From positions 1 through 52,195 of the forward strand of contig JAWQRO010000154.1 of assembly GCA_033557835.1 (NCBI GenBank): a DNA stretch of 52,195 nucleotides, given 5' to 3'. Below, piece by piece: positions 23,795 to 35,195 of this stretch; the stretch's first letter is position 1; each line of letters begins with the position of its first letter. Below the pieces are notes generated by a model. The model was not told where the DNA came from, did no database searches, and worked only from the letters and a program-made list of their open reading frames with translations. Source of the DNA: Helochares maculicollis (Eukaryota; Arthropoda; Insecta; Coleoptera; Hydrophilidae). Both the position numbers and the translations under genes were made by a program.

Positions 23795-24526
23795 GCTGAA
23801 ACATGTACTAACAAGGCAGCATTTACTTTTTTACTGTAAGAAAAAAAGAAAACTTCTGAAATTTTTCGCCGTCTTTAAGAACCTTTTGGTGAATAAGCAC
23901 TGTTTTAACAGGCTAACCAAAACTGGTTTAAAAAATTCCAGAACATTTTGGTCAGCCAAGAAAATTAAAATATTGGAAGCATTCTTGAAGGAAAACTCAG
24001 CTAAACAGAAAGAGAGCTTGCATATCAGTTAAATGTCAATCTAGCAGCCCAAATAAATATTTATACGTCATGAAAAGATTTAAAAGGAAGGAAAATAGAT
24101 ACCAGATGAACATATTGAAGCCAACATTGAAAATTATTCAATGGATTGCAATTCTTTGTAGCCAACACCAAAGACCACCATTTTTGCATAAAATTGGATT
24201 GGCGACGAAAAATGGATTAACTACGATAGCCCTAAACACAAAACTCATGGATGTATCCAAGCAAATCTTCCGCATCAAAAGCAAAACAAAACATTCATGG
24301 AAGTAAGGTTATATTGTGACTTTGTGGGAGCAGAAACGAGTGATGTTGGTAAAACCCAACGAAACTTTTGCTGCTGAGCGATACCAATATCAATTGATAA
24401 ATCTGAACCATGCATTGAATGGAAACCATCCTATTCCAGCCAACAAATACCGTAAAGTAACTCTACAACACGATAGTGCTCGACCACATGTCACAAAACA
24501 AGTACTAAATTCGTTTGAAGCACTTG
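23795..24526 (+). pseudogene. Family B mariner transposase, 5' part (split by family A copy 2)
   Basis: Heavily frameshifted transposase. Recognisable pieces are TSEIFRRL and NWFKKFQN (N-terminal DNA-binding region), EAFLKENSAKQKE, GDEKWINYDSPKHK near 24205 (first catalytic Asp kept), and then from 24316 ETFAAERYQYQLINLNHAL and LQHDSARPHVTKQV (second Asp kept), up to FEAL at the insertion point. It resembles element C at 39804-41082 more than family A. The 5' terminal repeat was not found. It stops exactly where family A copy 2 begins and resumes after 25653. Confidence 0.85.
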
Positions 24527-25653
24527 TTAGGTGCGCAAGTTTAAAATGTAGTTTATTTCATGAACAATACGCACTTATTTAAGAACAATGGTAAATCATT
24601 TTATATTCAAAGTATTGGCCATGGCTTTTTACACATTTTATCCATCTCTTGCAATTTATGGACACCATTCTAAAAGAAAGCTACAACTTTCATTGATATC
24701 CATTCATCGAGCCATTTTTGTACATCCTCGAAAGTCTTGAAATGTTGCTCAGCCAGTGCGTATCGCATTGATGAGAATAGGTAATAATCAGAAGGCGCTA
24801 GGTCCGGTGAATACGGCGGGTGAGGTAGGAGTTCCTAGCCAAACAAAGAAATCGTTTCTTGGACCACTTTGGCTGAATGTGCAGGCGCGTTGTCGTGCTG
24901 CAAAAAGACTTTGCTGTGTCTTCGAGCCCATTCTGGGCATTTTTCGATCAATGCCTGGTTCAAATTGATCATTTGTTGTCGGTAGCGGAGGATATTAACT
25001 GTTTCGCTGAGCTTAAGAAGCTTGTAGTACACTACTCTCTTCTGATTCCACCACACATACATATTATATGCATTGTCTTCCTCCCAAAACGATCAGGTTT
25101 GTTACTCGATATTGATGGTTCTCCTGGCGTTATCCACGATTTCTCCCGTTTGGGATTCTCAAAATATATCCATTTTTCATCGCCAGTTACAACCCGATGC
25201 AAAAACCTCTTTTTTGTGGCGTATAGGCAGCATTTCGTACACAGTTTTTCCTCTTTAGTTCGCTCAGTTTGTGTGGAACCCATTTTCCAACCGTTTGCAT
25301 CTTCCCCAAGGCTCTCAGGCGATCGGAAATGGCTTGCCGAGTGCAATTCAACTGTTGTGCCATCATTTGTTGTATTTGTATATCGCCTTCGTCCAATAAT
25401 GCTTGTAATTCGTCGTCTTCAAACTGTTTTGGTTGAGTTTCACGTTCTTTGTCAATAAAAATCGCCACTTTTGAAACGTTGAAGCCAGCATTCACAAGTT
25501 TTGATAGTTGGAACAAGATCACCGTAAGTTTCTACAAAAATTAGATGACTTACAGAAGCGTTCTTCTTTTGATTGAACAATAATATCATTACATGCCGCA
25601 AATGTTCTTTACTTGACTCAAATTTCGACATGTTTAACACGAAAAAGAAGTAT
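24527..25653 (-). mobile_element. Mariner family A, copy 2, inserted in family B; 5' end lost
   Basis: The 3' terminal repeat is at 24527 (TTAGGTGCGCAAGTTTAAAA on the plus strand, two C-to-T type changes from the family tip CCAGG). The expected TA beside it reads TG. The other end stops within GAAGTAT (25647-25653), only about 20 bases upstream of the transposase start, so the 5' leader and 5' terminal repeat are missing. Family B coding sequence continues immediately on both sides. Confidence 0.88.
24603..25631 (-). pseudogene. Family A transposase, copy 2 (broken, catalytic triad kept)
   Basis: Start ATG at 25629-25631 (MSKFESSKEHLRH). The helix-turn-helix region follows (RQAISDRLRALGK, WVPHKLSE). 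All three catalytic Asp residues are readable: VVTGDEKWIYFENPK, LQHDNAPAHSAKVV and SPDLAPSDYYLF, with DD34D spacing. Disabled by several frameshifts, including ones near 25520, 25270 and 25060, by TGG to TAG just before ELLPHPPYS, and by another stop near the end. The normal stop codon reads TAT, at 24603-24605. The 193-codon frame on the plus strand here is antisense and not a gene. Confidence 0.9.
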
Positions 25654-25883
25654 GCTATCATACCATCTACTGGCCAATCACCAGATTGTGCCTCCTCATC
25701 AGATTAGTACTTGTTCCGATTAATACAAACCATTCTTCTAGACCAGTACTTTACAAATATAGGACAGACTGGATAACATACAAAGAACTGTTACAATCTA
25801 TTAATTGCTTAAAATATGGTCAAAATCTACCTAACGATTGAAAACATTTTGATTTAAAAACCGTTACCATGTCTTCAAAATAA
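25654..25883 (+). pseudogene. Family B mariner transposase, 3' part (resumes after insertion)
   Basis: Starts at the junction word GAAGTAT, which fits the expected Glu-Val of WEVLPHPPY. It then reads weakly through the catalytic block: AATCACCAGATTGTGCC corresponds to the SPDLA block, TCAGATTAG to Ser-Asp-stop, so the third Asp is kept, and CACTTGTTCCGA-like bases follow. DQYFTNI and a degraded C-terminus (YGQNLPND, KHFDLK) continue to about 25883. Matched to element C by eye. The 3' terminal repeat was not located. Confidence 0.75.
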
Positions 25884-27009
25884 ACTCTTCAAAATTAAAC
25901 ACATACTAGGTAAGCATATTTCAAATTATGCAAAGTATAAAATCTGTGTAAAAACTTAACGAGCATTCTCCTACGGTAAATCGGCAATCTCTATGGCAAT
26001 ATAATACCTTAACAAAGGCGTGCAGAATATATTCTTAATCGCCGCATTTTTTTGAATAGTGTATCGCCATATTTTAATCCGTTTACAACAAAAACAAAGA
26101 TAACTGTACCATTGCGTTTCGCTTGAATTACTTTGTTATGCACCAGTATCGCATTAATGCTCTAATATCAATAGGATTAAACACTATTCTGTTATTATTA
26201 AGGCGATTATTGTTGTTTACTTGAAAAGACTTTACTAGAAGTGCATTAATTATGTACTTCATATATACTTAGATTATTCTGCCATGTACCCTGTTTACAT
26301 TATCCCGAACTAACTGAAGTTGTTATGTTAATTATTTATTATCCTTAGGGTATTTACGTGATCGATGTAAGATTTACGCCCGTGAAAACCGGCTTGATTG
26401 TTTCTGTACCACCCTGAGTCTACTTCATTTCAAAGAAGCTAGAGTACAAATTGGCAAACGCTCGTCTTTAATCGTACCATCTGCTAAAATAAGATACAAA
26501 CAATAATGATATTTTATTATTTATTAATTTAAGTCTTGAAATATGTGTTTTGGTAGTCGGCGAAAATTAAAGCCCCAAGAGCAACAAATGAATTATTAAG
26601 GTGAAGACGTTATTTAAAAGGGATCCAGATAATTAAAAGAATTTGAATAATAAATCGCTGATAAACTATGTATTGTTTTACATGATATATCGATACCAGG
26701 GGAAATTCAAAGCGTTTCACTTAAGTAATTGAAGTAATATCTTTAATAAGCAATGATCATAAAACACGTTGGAAAAGAAGTTTTATCGGGTATCGAGAAG
26801 CTCAAACCATGGTCTAATGTGAGCAATGGTCTTTCTACAAATTGAATACCTGAAGCGTTTTACATTTTTCTCCGATTAGAAAGAGAAATTATGAGTTACA
26901 ATTAAAACTGTGAGACAGTCCAAGAGATTACTAGCAATAACTTGTTAAATGAACTGAGTGAAGAACGCAAGCAATCGGCGGTCACTAAAGCGGAGGTTGT
27001 TTTAATAAC
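25884..27009. other. No gene seen
   Basis: AT-rich flank after the nested mariner pair; nothing recognisable by eye on either strand. Confidence 0.5.
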
Positions 27010-27300
27010 ACTTGTTTGGAATGAATGGCCCAGCATCTTCCGCCCATACATCCGCGCCTTGTTATGCCACAACAAGAGGGCACCGTAGTTCTTTTGGAGG
27101 GGGTAGGTGAGACCGGCAGTGTTGAAGTCGCCGCACGCCCTCGCGCCGAACTAGACACTCGGCTAAGAACGTACCTTGTTAAGATAGTACTGGATCGAGT
27201 GTGGACGCCACCGATGCTTTTCTTCAGCCGCAAACTCTGCTTCAATCTTCAACAGAATGTTACACGCACGATGGTAATTATATAGGTTTAAATTGTACAA
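27010..27300 (-). pseudogene. GC-rich coding-like relic, unrecognised protein
   Basis: Read on the minus strand in a single frame: ACNILLKIEAEFAAEEKH, RWRPHSIQYYLNKVRS, stop, PSV, stop, FGARACGDFNTAGLTYP, LQKNYGALLLWHNKARM, YGRKMLGHSFQ. The residue pattern and high G+C are coding-like and unlike the flanks. Two in-frame stops about 12 bases apart break it. LNK is followed by AAGGTACGT, an excellent 5' splice site, but continuing similarity of texture in the same frame 30 bases later argues against a normal intron there. It may be a processed pseudogene, a transposon relic, or two short exons with an assembly problem. I do not recognise the protein. Overlapping plus-strand frames are likely shadows. 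Confidence 0.4.
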
Positions 27301-30300
27301 AAACAAGGGGCGTGTAAGATTGTCTGTACCGTAAAATTTGCTTTTATTTCTTAGAATCAGTACCGTAAGGACGTTCCAAATTGCTGCCATGAAACGCTGA
27401 AAGTGTATTAAAGAAAATTGTTTTGATTTTGTGTTACTTATTATGAATGTTAGTACAACCTAATGTAAGCATATTTTTGATATAAAATCATAGTACTACT
27501 AAATCTCTAAAATGTACGCCTATTATCGTTCAGAGGCTTCAAAATATAGCGTTGGATTGCAAGTTAATTTTTAATTAATAAAGGCATTCAGTGAGTTCCA
27601 TGCCAAAATTTTCATTTGCTAAAAAGTGCATACAAAGACTTTTCAATTAAGTCTTTCAAGCAGACAGGGAATAAAAAATTGAAAGTGAGACCGCATATTA
27701 TTGTCCATACACAATATTTTATTCTACATTTATGATACGTATCTAAAGGAATTGATATGATATCTTTTATCTCCTCTGTATGAAAGTTAATATATCAAAA
27801 GCCTAAACAAAAGATGCCCTTTCCACCGTTGAACATTGTTTCAAAATGGAAAGCCCACATTTCTACCGTTGTGTTGTTCAATTTCTATTCAATTATGATA
27901 AAAGAAACAATAAAGTAAATTTATTGATCACTTGAGCATTACGCGATCAATTCATCACTGTCATCTTGACTGGATTTTATCAGTTTATTACGGCAACAGT
28001 AAGTTAGAGGGCGCGGAACTGTAAGCCTAATGGGCGTTTATGGTATTGATACACCGCACCTCGTACAAGCGCTGTAATATTATCCAATAATGCTTCTTAG
28101 AAAAATAAACCACACCTAACCCAGGTGGCATTTGTTCTTCCGAGGAAGTGTTTATTTCACCATTAAAACTTCTATGCTGGCTGCCCATGCTTGAAATTTG
28201 AAACAAACCCATAATAAAAACAAATTGAATCTATGGCTTTCATAAGAGAAGACATCGCTTTATGAGTTTACTTGTCTGACAACCTTGGGGTACAATTTTA
28301 TTTGTACATACATTGCTTTTTAGCAACGCAATTTTGAATATTATAGAACCTATTTTTCAATATTTGCACGTTCTTCGAAAAATTCATCCTTCTGAATTCT
28401 TATTACAAAGTCGCAATATGTCATTTACATTACAGAGCTCAAGACATTACTTAATAAAAACTTGCCTCTCAATGTGCAGCTGTTTATTCTAGATGTAACT
28501 GTGTTTAAGAATTAAATAGGTTTTAGTTGAAAGTTGCAAAATAGCCAAAATACCAATTTAAGCTATATTTTTATTCTATATTAAATAATTTGAGTTGAAA
28601 AAAATGTGTGATATTTTCAACTCAAGACTCAACAAAATTGCGGAGCTGACTTAAAAGCCAGATAAAATAATTTCATTTAGACATCAGTAAACCGTGATTA
28701 ATCACACACAAGCTTTGTACAGCGTTGCAAAACAAATAATTTTAAATTGACAATCCCCTTAATAAGATGTATATCGCTAACAATGCTCAAGACTCCAATG
28801 TTTAATGACAACTACCTCATTATTTTAAATAGGTAGCGCTATCCCCGCATGATTAATTTTGGAATTTATGTTTCCGTATTCTGTCGGTTAGTGGGGCATA
28901 ACATGGAGGTGTAGGTCATGACGATAATTCGATGATAAAATCGGTTATTCCCTTCGATAACGGTTAACGGAGAAGGCAAGTATAAGAACTGCATTTCGTT
29001 CTTAGATTAAATATGATGATATAAAGAAATCCAGTTTGGAATCTATTTCAAATCGCCAATAGATTCGTTCATAAATAATTGTACTTAAATAGCATTCCAG
29101 TATGCCGTCCTAGAAATGCACTAGAAATATGTTACGATTATAGTACTGGAATTTATTATCATATGCGTCGATAGTTGAAAATACCACTAGAAGGCAGCAT
29201 TCAGACATTACGTATTTTCGGCATTAAATTATCAGCTATTATGAGCTAGTGAGTCATAAAAAGTGACAAATTTCACCTTCCATCTGATAGTTACAAAGTA
29301 GTTGTAGCTAAAAAGAGCTATCGAATTTTTATGGCTATTTTTACTTGTTCAAACCGTGTGTGCTATGCATACTTGATCAAATGTCACCAGAACATTAATT
29401 TATATCTTAATTTGAATACAACTTATCGGATATAAAATAAAAATATTTAGGCATAAAGTCATAATGGGATTCTCAACAATAATATTGCTAGTTATAATGC
29501 CAATGAATTAATTTTCAAACAATATGTAAAATCTACCACAACAACATGGTGGATTCGCCACAAAATCTTAAAACATGTTGTTTGCTTTCACGATATAAGC
29601 CTGCAATAAAACTAACAGAATATTAAGTAATCGATTTTATGTAAGCCTTTTCAAATATCGATGTGCCATTTAAAACGCAACCTACTAAAAACTACTGTAT
29701 TAATATTCGTGGGAATCTTTAAAAATGGCAGCGGAAATACTTATTGTATTAATCCTATTTGATATTCGCTAATTAAAAATTTTCTACGCTAATTTTAAAA
29801 TATCGTTTTTGTTTATTAAAATGTGAAAACTGAATAGTAAATCACTACTGAATGCTTAATTCTGCAATATATCCTATACGCAAACATTGTTGAAAAGAAT
29901 CCCTAACTTAATGTAACGCATTTGTTTTTCGATGTACGAATATGTAACTGGAAGATCCATGATTGCAATAATTAGTTCACTTGTAGGAACATCACACTTA
30001 ATTGCAATGCAAATAACTTCTTGTTGGAGCACAAGACGCAAAAAATAACAATATCCTGAAAGAATACATATAATTTTGTAGGAGTTTTTGCGGCTGTTAT
30101 GTTTGTCTGGAGAGAATGTCTGTACAAGTCTCCCACACACAAAGTGAACAACTGACTTGAAACAAGCTCACTAAAGTATAGTTGCACATTCCCCATTGCA
30201 GTACTCGACTCGTTTGTCTGCACGTCACATTTGTGTTTCCCGCTTGCTCTCGGATTCGAATCACCGCTAATAAAATGCGCTACGGTTCGCATATATTCAC

Positions 30301-33069
30301 CGCGGATATATTTCTATAAAGACACTCCGCCATCGAAAAAAATATAAATCTAGTCATTTGTATTCCAAGTGCCGATGATCAAGGCCTCCACGGGTAACAC
30401 GTATTTAACGTATTCTTCATTTTTACCATTTACGGTGGATCGGTTTCATGGTTTTTCATTGGCGGGCTTCTTGATTATTTATTAACTAGTTCTTAGAAAA
30501 TATGCCGTTTCTCTAAGCCATCAATTACATAGAAAAAAAATCTCAAGAAACACAGACCTTACCAAAATTTACAAATTGCACCAACGGCGTTCCCGATATA
30601 GCCAGGATTAAAAAGTGTGTAATAAAATTTGTTTATGTAGGCTGTGAGTAAGTATCGAAACGGAATCGTAAAACTTATATTGGAGTTTTAGTTGAGATTT
30701 GCATAGCAAATATCAGCTACACCAATGCTAAAACTTACCTCTTATTTATTCGTTTTGATTATAAATAACGCCCAGGCTGTAGCGTATTCTTAAAAAATTC
30801 TTTAGCGTGATATAATTTGTTCTAAAATATATTTTATAACACTTACACTGACGTTTATTGAACGGACGAACAAAATCAAGCGACGACATTTTGCTGGTAG
30901 TAAAAAACCAGTTTAAAAATTTACAATTAAATAGCGTAACAACTCCCGCTGCTTTAATCGCTCTATCAGGTTTCCAAAAATTGTCAAATTATTTATAAAG
31001 AATTATGTTAGAAATGATGTTGTAAAAAAACAAGAAGCTAATAAACTTAGACAAACATTTCTGTACCGTTAAGGTTGGTACTACGGATGCCAACCAACAA
31101 GTAGCTAACCACAAACATGGTCAAGCGATTGGAAAGAAATTAAGCTCTGCTCAGAATCAGTATGTAGAAGATGAACGTCCGACTGTTATTTTTATAGCCA
31201 ATAATTGTTAGTTTCCATTAAAGCTTAACATAAATTAGCAAACAGTATGCAATAAAAATAGTTCATTTAGTTCACGATTCACGGCCCGAATTTAAATTAT
31301 TTCCACAAATCACATTTTCAATGCTTCTTTGTGCAAGTGTTCTTTCCTGAGTTATCGAGTACTTGGTACTTTGTGGAATTTTTGCAACCAATAAAATGCA
31401 GAATTTTACAAGCTGTGGTAAACTTGATACTACGTCTGTTAATCGTAATTTATAAAAAAACTATATACATTTTTTCTATAAAAAGAAATGTAAATTACAA
31501 ATCTTCGTTTATAGAATAATCAGAGACTGCTTTTTCGTTTTGCGATCAAATATGAAGAAGTGGTTTTAAATAACCATCGACATTTTACAAAATGTTGGCT
31601 GCTACAAGAGCCACAGTCGAGTTAATTAGTATTATTATTGTTAGCAATGCTACCCATTATTAATTTTGGCTGCGTCTACTCTCTAGATTCATATTTCAAG
31701 TAGATATCGGATTGTTACATTTTTACATAAATTTAAAATCTTGGCGAACAGTTTTTTTTTTCTCAAAGTTGTAATAATTATATTCCTTCCACGAGTTTAG
31801 GCAGAGAGCTGGCCCGTGGGGCGTAAACTTGTGATGGTGTTCTGTATGAGAATGTAATTCAAAACCACTCCGAGCCAGAATGCAATACGTAGAAATATTG
31901 GATGACTTCACAAGTAAAACTATTTTCAAAATAGTAATGAATAGATAAAAGATTTTGGTAAAAAGCATAAAAACTCAAAAATTATGACAAAGGAAAACTC
32001 GACGATTTATGTAAATTATTATTTCAATATAACACCGCTTAAATTTATCCCTCGCAAATTTCATGACATTTCCGACGATTGACTAAGTAATTTTACGTCT
32101 TTATAACCTGATTAACAAAGTGCTAAATTGCATCCTTTATCGGTAAATACTTTCAGATATGAATGGGTCGCTTTGCACATATTTGCACAAAGCCGTGCAC
32201 AGCGTATTAGTGCTTCTAAGTTGCTAATTGAAAAACATTTTTATCTGAAGCTTTTGAAAATTTACCTACATTTTTAAAAAGCAGGGAGTGATTAGCGCCA
32301 CGCTTAATAGAGTATTTTTAAAAGTAACACCTTTTTGTTGAAAGTTTACTTGGCACTAATACTGCTACAATACAGTTCTAGCCTCCCTGCTTAAAAAATA
32401 TATTACCTTTTTGTTTGGTCAATGTCAAATGATAGAGATACTTGTTGATTTGAGCGTTACTGCTAAATAAAGATTACATTTACGAGATGTTTTTATAACA
32501 AAAAAAGACTTAACTATTGGAAATGCTAAATAAATAAAAAGGTAAAAATTGAACAATATCCCATTTTCCTTCTAGTATATGAATGAATGTAAATCAGATG
32601 CACTTGCTGGCATTAGTGAAAAACAAATGACATATTGAACAAATGTATATTTATGAATTAGATATACTATATATAGATACGGTTCGTCATTGTATACTTC
32701 AAAATAATTCCATATTATTTCCCTAGGGTTAGAAATTTCAATAAAAATCGAAACAAAAAGCGTTACTATTTATGACTACGAAAACTAAGCATAACAAATT
32801 AAATAGCTTGTACATATATAAATCCCTCAACATATTCCGTACCTACTATAAAGTTAATTTACTCTGTACATTTTTATCATTTAAAGACTAAATTTCATTT
32901 GATTAAATACCGATGTTAAAATGTAAATTCAGAATAATTACTGGTTCGATAATATAATTTAATACATTGAAACATATCCTAAGAAGTTGATCCGTTGTCA
33001 TTACACTACCTTTTTTTAAAATCACAACCGTATAATAAAGGCAAATAAATTCTCGGTTGTTCCGTAAGT
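27301..33069. other. No gene seen
   Basis: Longest featureless stretch on this side. The block 30130-30300 is less AT-rich and open on the minus strand (29972-30292, 106 codons, overlapping 29874-30140 in another frame) but shows no domain, no signal peptide and no homology I recognise. The 28027-28212 minus frame is equally unsupported. The rest is AT-rich intergenic or intronic sequence. Confidence 0.5.
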
Positions 33070-33254
33070 TTTTGGTTCGATAAGAAAAACACAATTCCAT
33101 ATCTGCAATGACCTCATCTTTTGATAAAAAGCGCCTTCCACGCATGCACGTCAGGCAATAGATGGAAGTCTCTTGTGAATACGGTGGATGCTCCAACAAT
33201 TCGAATTTTAATTTCTGGATTTTAACCATAGTCGAATGCTCTTGTGGCATTGTA
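33070..33254 (-). pseudogene. Mellifera-type mariner E transposase, 3' part (split by mariner D)
   Basis: Minus-strand reading from the insertion point gives STMVKIQKLKFELLEHPPYS, then about seven residues fewer than normal around the expected DLAPSDY block, so the third catalytic Asp is lost. It resumes at CMRGRRFLSKDEVIADME. Beyond about 33070 the C-terminus is not recognisable. The upstream part of the same gene is at 34541-35195. Confidence 0.82.
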
Positions 33255-33328
33255 TTAGGGGGACCGGAAAGTAAAGTCATTTTCTTAAGTTAAATTCACA
33301 CGACTACATTTTTATTAAGCTTTTATTT

Positions 33329-33995
33329 CTAGTCAACAATATACTCACCTTCATTATCAACAACCTTTTGCCATCTAGTATACAAATTTTCAATGCCGGA
33401 GCGGTAAAAATCAATTGCTGTAAAATATGTCGAGATACCATTTTGGACATCATCAATTTTTTTTAATTTTTTGCCACTAAGACAATGTGATCGGAATAAA
33501 TGGTAATCCGAGGGTGCAATATCGGGCAAGTATGATGGGTGAGGCAGTACCTCCCACCCCAATTCGTAAATTTTGCCTAAGGTCCGTTTTGCACAGTGCG
33601 GTCTTGCATTGTCATGTTGCAGAATAACTCCTTTTCTGTTGACAATTGCCGGTTCCGTTTCAATCAAAGACCGGTTTAGTTGTTCCAATTGTTCACGATA
33701 GACATCTGCCTTAACAGTTTGTCCAGGTTTTAACACTTCAAAGTGACCAACTCCGCGTGTATTCCACCAAACACGCAGACGTGCCTTTTTGGGGTGTAAA
33801 CCCGGCTTTGCAGTAGTTCGTTGCAATTAATTTCGGCTGAGCCACTGCCTTTTGCGTTTCGGATTGTCGTACAGGACCCATTTTTCGTCTCCAGTGATCA
33901 AAAGATCTAAAAACGGATCTGTACGATGCCGTTGAAGCAATACGTTGCACGTGATGGATCGGTTGGCTTTATTCTGTTCGAATCTCTTTTTCGAA
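33329..33995 (-). pseudogene. Mariner D transposase, C-terminal two thirds
   Basis: One frame from about 33995 to TAG at 33329-33331, broken by a single TAA (after RQWLSRN). Segments in order are NKANRSITCNVLLQRHRTD, LLITGDEKWVLYDNPKRKR (first Asp), LHPKKARLRVWWNTRGVG, LQHDNARPHCAKRTL (second Asp), LPDIAPSDYHLFRS (third Asp, 34-residue spacing) and NLYTRWQKVVDNEGEYIVD. The triad is intact and decay is light, which fits a recent insertion. Upstream of 33995 the expected helix-turn-helix domain cannot be seen even though the length to the 5' end is normal. Confidence 0.9.
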
Positions 33996-33999
33996 AAAG

Positions 34000-34480
34000 A
34001 AAGTAGACATGGCCAGATTGGCGCCGGTTTTCCATTGACTTTTGGGGGAGTCGAGGAAGAATTGGATGGGTCAAATAAAGGAAAAGGACGGAAATTTGGT
34101 AGCAACCTCGTCATCCTAACGGCCAGTACTAGAGCCCTGGGAGCTAAGGTTAGATAGTTGTATTTGTAAGTCCAGTGTTAGGTCGAATTGCGGATCCGCA
34201 TATGGTAGGTTTTTGTGTATTGGGTAGGTAACTTGCCTCAGAGGCCTCACGCCTGATTTTCTGTAACTGTTGGTCGATTTATCTATTGTTTTATATTTAC
34301 TATTTATGGAATTATATTGTTAACCCCTTAAATGAGCTGTTATTGTCTTACCCTACCGAATTGAGTTTGTCCCTCGCGACCATTGCGTCACAAAGTCTAA
34401 TACTTAATTATTCAGAAGCAAATATGATGCAATAACCTCAAAATCTCTTTGACACGCCTTCCAAGTACGTAATGAGCTAC
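34000..34480 (-). other. Unrecognised segment inside mariner D where the transposase N-terminus should be
   Basis: Minus-strand frame reads APRALVLAVRMTRLLPNFR then PFPLFDPSNSSSTPPKVNGK before joining the transposase. It lacks the mariner N-terminal features (RHxxLFYF, WFxRFxxGDF, GRP). The part nearer the 5' end is full of stops. It could be foreign DNA captured by recombination or an extremely diverged domain. Confidence 0.5.
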
Positions 34481-34540
34481 CAAATGACAATCAAATATCA
34501 ACATGCGCAGGAACGACATTACTTTCCGGTCCCCCTAATA

Positions 34541-35195
34541 AATGGTCCCCATTAATAAGCATTGTTGTCTTCAACAAACCGGGTCTTTTTCATATTTTAT
34601 TTTCATCAGCTGCTCTAACAACTTCCAATAATACGCAGAATTTATTGTTTTATCAGTTTGCAAGTAATCCACAGACAAAATTCTTTTCCCATCCCAAAAA
34701 ACTGATGCTATCACCATCTTGGTTGGTTTCTGGACACGAACTCCTTTTGGAACCGAAAAGCCAGTTCACATCACTCTTTAGCCTTTTGTTTTGGTTCAGA
34801 ATCATGGTGGTAGACCCAAATCTAATCCATAGTGATGAATCGACGCACTTTACCCTTTCTAAAACCCTCTAAATATTATGCTAAGAAAGTCGCATTCGAA
34901 TGTGTTTTTGTCTCTCTGTTAGCTAATGCGGCAGCCATTGTGTACACAGCTTTCTGAAACCCAATTTTAGTCAAAATATTGCTGAAACTGTCCAATGAGA
35001 TGCCAACTGTAGGGCTTCTACTAAATATCTTTCACTTACTCGACGATTTTCTAATACAATATGCTGTATTTAATCTACAATTTTTGGTGTCGTTACTGCT
35101 TGTGGATGCTTGAAGTGGATTGTCTTTAAGACTTTCATTTAAATTCTACTGTACTAATTGAAGACGAAAAGTCCTCACACATTTTCAACATCCAA
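34541..35195 (-). pseudogene. Mellifera-type mariner E transposase, 5' part
   Basis: Minus strand, several frameshifts and stops. In order: CEDFSSSISTVEFK, HPQAVTTPKIVD, IQHIVLENRRVSERYLVEA, GISLDSFSNILTKIGF, KLCTQWLPH then LTERQKHIRMRLS, KVRRFITMD then IWVYHHDSEPK (first Asp kept, next codon a stop where Glu is usual), SVFWDGKRILSVDYLQT-like text near 34690, and EDNNA (second Asp) beside mariner D. The ILENRR, SVHxILTE and KLCxRWVPH pattern is typical of the mellifera subfamily from general knowledge. No terminal repeat was located. The plus-strand frame 34645-34872 is antisense. Confidence 0.82.

Larger units (their letters stand above)
33255..34538 (-). mobile_element. Mariner D, full-length by its ends, inserted in mariner E
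   Basis: 1284 bases with near-perfect terminal inverted repeats of about 20 or more bases, each starting TTAGGGGGACCGGAAAGT, flanked by TA at 33253-33254 and 34539-34540. Transposase lies on the minus strand. The element interrupts transposase E right at its second catalytic motif (the region after EDNNA), so D is younger than E. The N-terminal third of the transposase is not recognisable. Confidence 0.92.

Noticed and set aside
24877..25458. 193-codon open frame on the plus strand, the longest in the window
   Set aside because: It is exactly antisense to the family A copy 2 transposase; its openness comes from the codon pattern of the opposite strand.
32903..33280. 125-codon minus-strand frame as a gene of its own
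   Set aside because: It starts inside the terminal repeat of mariner D and continues into the split transposase of mariner E, so it is a chance fusion across an insertion junction.
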